Shown here piece after piece: positions 1 through 5,900 of a stretch of 17,852 nucleotides of DNA (positions are counted from its first letter, which is position 1; every line of letters starts with the position of its first letter). Under the pieces are notes generated by a model that was given only the letters and a program-made list of their open reading frames with translations, was not told where the DNA came from and ran no database searches. Origin of the DNA: JBBRNH01 sp038247465. Its GTDB lineage: Bacteria; Bacteroidota; Bacteroidia; Cytophagales; Spirosomataceae. The position numbers were made by a program, and so were the translations under genes. The stretch is taken from NCBI GenBank assembly GCA_038247465.1, contig JBBRUV010000054.1, forward strand, positions 1 through 17,852, given 5' to 3'.

Positions 1-70
1 AAGATCAATTTCAGCCCTTTTAATGCAAAATAAAAGTATGCGACTACTTATCGAATATGTTTTGCATTTT

Positions 71-100
71 AGCGTGGCCTGGCTTTCGCCAGGCCACGCT
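71..100 (-). terminator. Perfect 13-bp hairpin after ardC
   Basis: AGCGTGGCCTGGC (71-83) and its exact complement (88-100) are separated by a four-base loop. On the minus strand this RNA begins four bases after the ardC stop codon and has a GAAA loop. It lacks a following T-run on the minus strand, so it may be a transcript-end stabiliser rather than a classic intrinsic terminator. Confidence 0.6.
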
Positions 101-104
101 TATG

Positions 105-1094
105 TTAAGCCGCAATTGCTTCCGGCTCCACCTCCTCAGCTACGCCGTTCAGCACATAATCAACGGCCTTTTGTGCCTGTCCCGATGCCCGAAAAATCGG
201 CGTTTTGTCGCCTTTGAGGGAGGTCAGCCAATTTTGCAGGTACGCGGCTGCATTAGTTAATAACCGGTGGTCGGTCAGGTCGAGGCCGCAACTGCTGGCT
301 AAGTAACAGGCTCCAATTTCGGCGGTTAATTCTTCTTTGGCGTACCGCTCCCCGCCGAATCCGTCGGATTGTACTAACTCCTCCCGGTTTAGTCGGTCAC
401 GGTGGCCGGTCGAGTGAACGAGTTCATGAAATAGTACGCTATAATACGCTTCCGGGCAATCGAACGCTGAGGGTCGGGGCATATTCACGTAATCGAACAA
501 AGGGCTGTAAAATGCGCGGGCCGGGTCACGGTGGATAATATCGGGGCCTGGGCCGGCATTCCGGTTGTGATAGCTGGCATAAACCGCATCGCAAGCCTCA
601 ATCCGGTACGCTTCGGTAATGGCATCGGGCGGCAGGAGCTTTGGTAACTCGATGGTCACGCCTTCCACATCGGCCACGTTAAAAACGAAGTAATGACGAA
701 GCAGGGGAACGCCTACCTTTTGGGTCTTGGTTTCACCCTTCCGGTTGGTCACTTCCTTTTCTTTTTCCAGCACGTTCCAGAAAACAACTAAATTTCCCCT
801 TGCTCCTTTGCGGATGTTGCCGCCTAATTCAGTCGCCTGTCTGAAGGTCAGGAAGTAAGGCCGCTCGTACTGAGCACATCCCAGCAGTACGCTGTTGATG
901 CCGGTATAAGCGCGTTTACTCACGAAATTCTGGGCTACTTCTACCCGGCCATCTTCGAGAATCCCCCACCGTTTGCGCCAGGGAATGCGGCCTTTTTCCA
1001 GTTCGGCCACAATCAGTTCAGTAACGCGGGCATAGAGGTCGGGCGCGACCCGGTCAGTACCTCCCCGCTGGGCGGAAGTCTTGGCATTCTGCAT
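105..1094 (-). CDS. ardC: ArdC-family antirestriction protein (ssDNA-binding domain plus zincin domain)
   Basis: The protein has 329 residues. The N-terminal third (about residues 15-140, with YARVTELIVAELEKG and the segment AYTGINSVLL) matches the ArdC N-terminal ssDNA-binding domain. The C-terminal half carries a metallopeptidase signature, HELVHSTGH at about residue 218, followed by the third-ligand segment KEELTAEIGACYL. ArdC proteins of conjugative elements protect incoming DNA against host restriction, and the zincin domain is shared with polymorphic-toxin-like peptidases. I chose the ATG at 1092-1094. An upstream in-frame ATG at 1139 would add 15 residues, but these are encoded by the repeated leader and that codon lies at or upstream of the predicted transcript start. 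The gene is monocistronic with its own promoter. One loop (around 553-564) carries a small hairpin repeat that encodes part of the RNAGPGP segment. Confidence 0.88.
   Translation of the reverse strand: MQNAKTSAQRGGTDRVAPDLYARVTELIVAELEKGRIPWRKRWGILEDGRVEVAQNFVSKRAYTGINSVLLGCAQYERPYFLTFRQATELGGNIRKGARGNLVVFWNVLEKEKEVTNRKGETKTQKVGVPLLRHYFVFNVADVEGVTIELPKLLPPDAITEAYRIEACDAVYASYHNRNAGPGPDIIHRDPARAFYSPLFDYVNMPRPSAFDCPEAYYSVLFHELVHSTGHRDRLNREELVQSDGFGGERYAKEELTAEIGACYLASSCGLDLTDHRLLTNAAAYLQNWLTSLKGDKTPIFRASGQAQKAVDYVLNGVAEEVEPEAIAA
553..564. repeat. Mini-hairpin CCGG-CATT-CCGG inside ardC
   Basis: The 12-base perfect hairpin has the same CATT loop and a similar CTGGGC left flank as the GCGG-CATT-CCGC copy at 7132. 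It lies in a poorly conserved loop between the two ArdC domains. It is a weak member of the family because the stem differs. Confidence 0.35.
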
Positions 1095-1101
1095 TGAAAT
1101 T

Positions 1102-1245
1102 GCCCGAAGTAACAAGTCGGTGCCGCTCTTGAAGAACACTATAAAGATACGGCACTCTGGCCATCCCTACAAGCTATATAACTGACCAACAGAAGTTTAC
1201 GCCGAACCCCCTGCCCCCTTTCGGCCATTTTTTGTTTGTGAAATA
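1102..1245 (-). repeat. Shared promoter/leader module, copy 1 (ardC)
   Basis: This is the first of three diverged copies of an upstream module (others at 2584 and 8145). Each runs from GCCCGAARTAAC just before the start codon, through GTCGGTGCCGC and TATAAARATAC, to CCCTTTCG. It shares AGCTATATAACT and AACAGAAGTTTAC with copy 2. Copy 1 lacks a 15-base hairpin that both other copies have in the leader. Confidence 0.8.
1142..1172 (-). promoter_or_regulatory. Bacteroidota-type promoter of ardC
   Basis: On the minus strand the -33 element TTG (1170-1172) and the -7 element TATCTTTA (1142-1149) are separated by exactly 20 bases, close to the Bacteroidota consensus TTG / TAnnTTTG. Transcription would begin near 1135, about 40 bases before the chosen ATG. 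The near-palindrome AGCTATATAACT (1172-1183) sits just upstream. Confidence 0.65.
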
Positions 1246-1426
1246 GTGAATGTGTCAAGTGATTGATGTGTCTGTGTTTGCGTTGTATGGTGCGCTGATG
1301 GCCGCGCTTAAGCGGCTGTCAGCAAGTTTATTGGGCCACACGGTTCCGCTGCCCGACGATAGGAGGAAAGCCAGGAACGGTGTGGTCAGTGTGAGCCGAG
1401 TGTCCGGCCTGGAACAGCCGTTAGAA
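1184..1426. other. Non-coding stretch between ardC promoter and the small-gene operon
   Basis: I see no convincing gene. The plus-strand frame across 1250-1645 is mainly antisense to the gene at 1470-1883 and has no family resemblance. The stretch contains a GCCGC/GCGGC hairpin at 1301-1316 (GCCGCGCTTAAGCGGC) and a TGTGT-rich segment at about 1245-1290 similar to one upstream of promoter copy 2. Confidence 0.5.
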
Positions 1427-1459
1427 CTGTGCAGACCGGGTCAAACCCAGCCTGCACAG
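1427..1459 (-). terminator. Hairpin after the small-gene operon
   Basis: CTGTGCAG (1427-1434) pairs with CTGCACAG (1452-1459). Inside it, GGGT (1438-1441) pairs with ACCC (1445-1448) around a three-base loop. On the minus strand this begins ten bases after the stop of the 1470-1883 gene. The following bases (TTCTAAC) are only weakly T-rich. Confidence 0.5.
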
Positions 1460-1469
1460 AATCAGGGCA

Positions 1470-1883
1470 TCAGATTTTCAGCAAGAATTCGGTACTTACT
1501 TCTGCTTCGCGTTGCTCGTTGTCTATACTCACCAGCACATCAAACCGGCTGTAACCCGTCACGGTACCAATGGCTCCGGTACTGGTTAACTTCACCCGGT
1601 CGCCGATGGCTGGTTTGGGTGGCAGGGGCTTGTAAAACCGTTTGAAATGTTTGCAGTAGGTCAGGCCAAGATGCCGGGCGCGGGCGAACAAGTAACCCCA
1701 AGCCTGACGGTACGAATCGCCGACAAACTTCCATTCATAGGCTCTTACCAAATCTTTGCCCGCAACGGTCAGTTGGTTTTCTTCGGTCATACCCGTAACC
1801 CGGATTCTAAATTCCTCCAGCGTTCTGACGGGCGGGGTAGGAGGGGAGTACGCCGGGCGTTGTAGGTTTTGAGGGTCGTTCAT
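1470..1883 (-). CDS. Hypothetical protein with a KOW/SH3-like C-terminal segment
   Basis: The protein has 137 residues and I do not recognise the family. The N-terminus is proline-rich (PAYSPPTPPVRTLEEF). The middle is a basic, aromatic region (YEWKFVGDSYRQAWGYLF, then YCKHFKRFYKPLP). The last 45 residues, starting at IGDRVKLTSTGAIGTVTGY and ending in alternating hydrophobic strands, look like a small SH3-like beta-barrel as in KOW domains, which often bind nucleic acid or ribosomal partners. I chose the ATG at 1881-1883; a GTG at 1907 would add eight residues. It is the last gene of a minus-strand operon with the genes at 1952-2302 and 2299-2577 and is followed by a hairpin. Function is unknown; a mobile-element accessory role is inferred from position only. 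Confidence 0.7.
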   Translation of the reverse strand: MNDPQNLQRPAYSPPTPPVRTLEEFRIRVTGMTEENQLTVAGKDLVRAYEWKFVGDSYRQAWGYLFARARHLGLTYCKHFKRFYKPLPPKPAIGDRVKLTSTGAIGTVTGYSRFDVLVSIDNEQREAEVSTEFLLKI

Positions 1884-1951
1884 GATATGGTCTGCCCGAC
1901 GTAGCACAGCAGCGGCTGACCGTCTCGGAGCCGGGCATTCGTTAGTGCTTA

Positions 1952-2302
1952 TTAGACGGCAACGGGTGCAAAATCCGCCGATGACCGCACGGCGTTCATT
2001 TGCTCAATCGTGTTTAGTATCTCAGTCGCTTCTACCTGCTCAATGACAATTTCGGTAAACTGCTGGTGGTTGATGATGAAAAAGCTAACCTGATAGCCGT
2101 TCCCTTCCTGCTCGCATTCTACGCGAATAGACGTGAATCAGCTACCCTTCATTTTCCGTTGCAACGCATTCTTTCGGTTGTCCGGGCTTAGTGCGCTGGC
2201 CCTCATTCGGGCAAGGGCCAGCGGGCCGATCTGGTTGTAAATAACCTGAACGCGGGGGTTCATAGCTATTTGTTTTGGGTTTGTTGTCCGTTCGCGTATC
2301 AT
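1952..2302 (-). pseudogene. Small unknown gene interrupted by an in-frame UGA
   Basis: The frame starts at an ATG (2300-2302) overlapping the TGA of the preceding gene as ATGA, a typical coupled operon junction. It runs 54 codons (MIRERTTNPKQIAMNPRVQ...), meets TGA at 2138-2140, then continues in the same frame for 61 natural-looking codons (FTSIRVECEQEGNGYQVSF...) to TAA at 1952. No normal start codon follows the TGA closely, so the second half is best read as the lost C-terminus of a protein of about 116 residues. A CGA-to-TGA change would explain the stop. Alternatively the 54-residue product is functional and the remainder is a relic. The family is not recognised. Recoding is unlikely because neighbouring genes end in UGA. 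Confidence 0.6.
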
Positions 2303-2577
2303 AGTTGGGAGCGTTGGCCGACAAATCGGCGGGTTTGCTGATAGATAAAAAACAAGGTGGCTTCGATGGCTTTACAAAACAGCCAATCGGTCTCGTCGGG
2401 GTCGCACCATTGGGCGGGATTTTCTAAATCGGTGGTTTCTAACCCTCGCCACATATCGGCATCGGCAAACGGGTCGGAAAATACAAAACCCTGTTCACGG
2501 GCCTGGGCAATCAGGTCGCGGTTCAGGAGGTTGTCAATAGCCTGCCGCACCGGGCAAATTGTAACGGCGTAATTCAT
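2299..2577 (-). CDS. Hypothetical acidic protein, first gene of the small operon
   Basis: The protein has 92 residues, is acidic, and I do not recognise its family. It has a helical N-terminal half (VRQAIDNLLNRDLIAQAREQG), a central acidic and tryptophan-containing stretch (FADADMWRGLE, then WCDPDETDW), and a hydrophobic helix near the end (AIEATLFFIYQQ) followed by a basic tail. No signal peptide is evident. The start is well supported: its ATG lies seven bases after the GTTATTTCGGGC leader sequence, the same arrangement as ardC and the 1718-residue gene. Its stop overlaps the start of the next gene as ATGA. Expression from promoter copy 2 implies co-regulation with the antirestriction and methylase-helicase genes. 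Confidence 0.7.
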   Translation of the reverse strand: MNYAVTICPVRQAIDNLLNRDLIAQAREQGFVFSDPFADADMWRGLETTDLENPAQWCDPDETDWLFCKAIEATLFFIYQQTRRFVGQRSQL

Positions 2578-2583
2578 ACAGTC

Positions 2584-2750
2584 GCCCGAAATAACACCGC
2601 GCCGGCGGACCAGTCGGTGCCGCGCTTAGAGAACAGTATAAAGATACGGAACTATGCCCAAATCTGAAAGCTATATAACTGATTAACAGAAGTTTACACG
2701 AAACCTTCTGCTCCCTTTCGTCAGCTTGATTCTTGTGATAAAGTGTAATG
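2584..2750 (-). repeat. Shared promoter/leader module, copy 2 (small-gene operon)
   Basis: This is the second copy of the module. It shares AGCTATATAACT and AACAGAAGTTTAC with copy 1, and GCTCCCTTTCGTCAG (2710-2724) and the leader hairpin with copy 3. The leader (2595-2619) can fold as CACCG/CGGTG around an inner CTGG/CCGG stem on the minus strand. The inner stem contains a G-T wobble where copy 3 has a full pair. Confidence 0.8.
2639..2669 (-). promoter_or_regulatory. Bacteroidota-type promoter of the small-gene operon
   Basis: The -7 element TATCTTTA (2639-2646) is 20 bases from a TTT (2667-2669) at the -33 position, where copies 1 and 3 have TTG. The near-palindrome AGCTATATAACT (2669-2680) lies directly upstream, as in copy 1. 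Confidence 0.55.
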
Positions 2751-2788
2751 TGTTTTGGACGTGTGAGTGGCGTGTTTAGTGCAGGTGG

Positions 2789-2902
2789 GCGTGAAAGCGG
2801 GTTGTCGCCCTTCAGCGACTTCACGCAAAAAAATAGTTCGCACGGCTCCGATGACCGCCTATAGAAGGGCAAGGGCGGGGCCGCCCGAGCGGTGGTGCGA
2901 AC
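2789..2902. other. Structured non-coding region with two nested hairpins
   Basis: The first structure is GCGTGAA (2789-2795) pairing with TTCACGC (2820-2826) and, inside it, GTCGC (2804-2808) pairing with GCGAC (2815-2819), followed by seven A. The second is GTTCGCAC (2836-2843) pairing with GTGCGAAC (2895-2902), enclosing ACCGC/GCGGT (2854-2858, 2889-2893) and GGGCGG/CCGCCC (2873-2878, 2881-2886). No gene of known type fits this stretch. It could be a small RNA, a transfer or replication origin, or a regulatory DNA structure; the sequence alone does not decide. Confidence 0.5.
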
Positions 2903-2941
2903 AGCGTGTGGCCCTGCCATTCAAGACCTACACTAATAAAA

Positions 2942-2973
2942 TTGTGAGAGCCGGTTTATTCCGGCTCTCACAA
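2942..2973 (-). terminator. Intrinsic terminator of the methylase-helicase gene
   Basis: TTGTGAGAGCCGG (2942-2954) and its exact complement (2961-2973) flank a six-base loop. On the minus strand the hairpin begins six bases after the stop codon at 2979 and is followed by TTTTATT, as expected for a rho-independent terminator. Confidence 0.85.
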
Positions 2974-2978
2974 CCTGG

Positions 2979-5900
2979 CTATGCGATTTCAACCGTTTCC
3001 GGCTGGGCGGCACTCCGCTCGGACTCCCGCAACATAGCGGTTTGCAGGTCGGCAATCTCGGATTCCAGTTCGGTTATCTTCTGGCTGTGGCGGAACGGCT
3101 CGTTGACTTTCTGGATAAACGCGGCTTCGTCAGCACGGGCGCGGTTTATGCGTTGCTGACATTGGGCGGGTAAGTAGGCGGCATGGGCTACCGACTGCCG
3201 CAGCGACTGAAACAGGCCGGGGCCGCTCATTATTTCGCCTTGCAAACTGTTTCCCCACTGGTAGATAAACGAATAGTCATTGCGTAGGGTAAAGATGTCC
3301 TGTCGAACTTCACCCATCAGCGAAAAGGATAGCCCGTTTACTGTAATTGCCGCCTGGGGAATACTACGCCGTTTCAACTGGCCGCGCATCTGGTCTAATA
3401 AATGCTGTACTGGCCCGCCAAATTTCTCGGTGTAGGTAACGCCCTCAATGACAACTTGGCTCAAATTGTATGGTAGTTCGTCTGTTGCAAAACGGGTTTT
3501 CAATATGGCTACTTCGGATTCGAGCGTTGGCAAAAGCGGCACATGTACTGACAAGGTACGCCGGGCGCGTTCGACCTGCATTTGAGCGTCTAAAACGCCC
3601 CGTTGCCAATTCTTCCGGGCGGTCAGCAACCGCGACAAATCGAGTTGTTTTGCCGCATACGCCAAGGCATACTGACTGCCGGATAGGGTCGCCATCATCT
3701 GGTCAAACGACATAGCGGCAAAATCATCGTCGGCTGAAATATCATTCATAGCTTCGTCGGTCAGGTGGCCTTTTAACACCTGATTGATGAACTTCTGCTT
3801 AATCGCTAACCGTCCGTAGGCGGTCGCATCGAGCGTCCGATCAACGCCGTAAGTCAGAATTTCAATCGGAATACCCCAGGCAGCGTGTGAGTTGCCTTGA
3901 CGAATAATACGGCCATTCCGTTGCTCAAAATCCGTTGGGCGGTTAGGCGCGTCGAGGTGGTGAAGGCTAACTAACCGTTCCTGCACGTTAACCCCGATAC
4001 CCATACGCTCCGATGTACCCAACATTACCCGAATTTCGCCCGTTCGCACTTTGGCAAATACGGCTTCCCGTTTATCGGCTTCGGCGGGGCAAACCGCTAC
4101 TTCATTAGCCGGGATGCCAGCCGCCACTAATTTCAATTTCAAATCGTCAAACAGGTTAAAGCGGGTGGTACGGCATTCCGGGGCTACACATAACCGCTCG
4201 TCTTCCTCAACAAATAATCTGGCAGGGGAACCTCCGTTCGGGCAACCTCCGTTGGGGGACTGATACACATCAGCAAACACCAACTGAGTGCCTTTGTAGG
4301 AATCCGACTGTTGATAAAGCCGTACAATCTCCGTCGCGGCCCGGTTCAGTTTTGACCCTGGCTCGTCTGGGCGGCATCCCGCATCGTTTCGAGCCGATAC
4401 TAACCGAATATCGAGCGTCGTTTTCCGGGCCTGTCCAAATAGTACCAAAGGTAAATGGCAGTTCTCTCGCTTCTCACTCCCCGTCAATTCTTCAAACCAG
4501 CGTAGCCGTTCCCGAATCGTATCTAATTCGGCCTGAACCCCTTCCGTCTGCGGCAGCACAATCTTGGTAAATCCACCATCTTTCAAAACGGGCAAAGTCT
4601 GGTCGCGCTGAAACTCGACCACATCATCATTCAGCACTACGTCAACGTGAGCGCGGTACAACTCCGATAACTGCCGAACATTAACAAAGCGAGCGAAACG
4701 CGAAACGGCTTTAAATTGGCCGGTCGTCGTCAACTCAAACGACGCTATGAGTTGCCCAAACGCTCCGGCGAACTGGTCAAACGTTGAGATCCGGGCTTCG
4801 TCTAAGCGGTTAGGAGCAATAAAGCGTAACATCGTCCATGCCTCGGCCATGGTGTTAGAAATCGGGGTTCCGGTAGCCAGTACAACCCGCCCTTGCCGGG
4901 CCTGCACCGACCGACATTTAAACATTGCGCTCAACGCATCCTCCGAACCAGCCGGGTCAATGCCTTTGATACCGCGCCGGGACGTAAAAAAGCCCAACCG
5001 TTTGTACTTGTGGCACTCGTCCAAAAACAGCGCATCAATGCCCAATTCATCGAACGACAGTATGTTATCTTTCTTCCGGTCGGCCTGCCGAAGTCGCCGG
5101 GCTTCCAAGCGTAGTCTTAATTCATTTAGCCGTTTCACCAATGATTTTTTAGCCGAACGCGGCCCGCACTTATTCTGTCTGGCGGCTGCGGCAACGGCGG
5201 CTTCCACCCGGTCTATTTCTTCCTGCAAAAATGCCTGTTCACTGGCCGGATCGTCGGGTATGAGTTTAAGAAAACTCTGCGGAATGATAATCCCGTCGAA
5301 ACAGTTGGTGGCGATACGCTGTAAGAATCGTTTACGCCCACTGGCTTCTAAGTCAGACCGTTGCGGCACGTACACGACTGCTGACGGGTACAACAACCGC
5401 CAACTGCGGGCCACGTCCTCAACCGTTGAGTTTTGCACCACAAGGAGCGGTTTACGGGCAATCCCCAACCGCTTTAACTCCATCGCGCCGGTAATCATCG
5501 TATAGGTTTTGCCACTCCCTACGGCGTGGGCCAACATGGTATCCTGAATTTTGATGCGTTCAACCGCCCTAAACTGGTGGTCACGCAAGGTAATGGCCGG
5601 GTTTGCACTGGGATAATGCGGGTAAGTCGGACGGGCAAAACGGCGGGGTACGTGCGTATTATAGAGCTGGTTAAACGTTTCCTCAATGACCGATTCGTAC
5701 TGCTCACGGGCAAAATCAACGAACAGTTCTCCTAACCGCTCCTGCGCGGCAATAGCCTGGCTGGTGGCTTCAACGTCCCGAACCGTGACGACGGACCGAC
5801 TACCCTCTTTGCCATCCTGGGTAATCGTTTTGGTAATAACGACGCTCCGACTATTTAGGGCTGCGTCAATCAGTTGCAGGGCTGTCCGGTGCGATGTTCC

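Noticed and set aside
1250..1645. 131-codon plus-strand frame
   Set aside because: Its second half is antisense to the KOW-like gene and its first half has no codon structure or family resemblance.
2534..3159. Open frames on both strands across the non-coding gap near 2760-2980
   Set aside because: They run through promoter copy 2, the hairpins and the terminator and overlap the ends of real genes; translations look random.
4747..5505. 252-codon plus-strand frame
   Set aside because: It is antisense to the helicase core of the methylase-helicase gene, whose motifs are unmistakable, and its translation is low-complexity.
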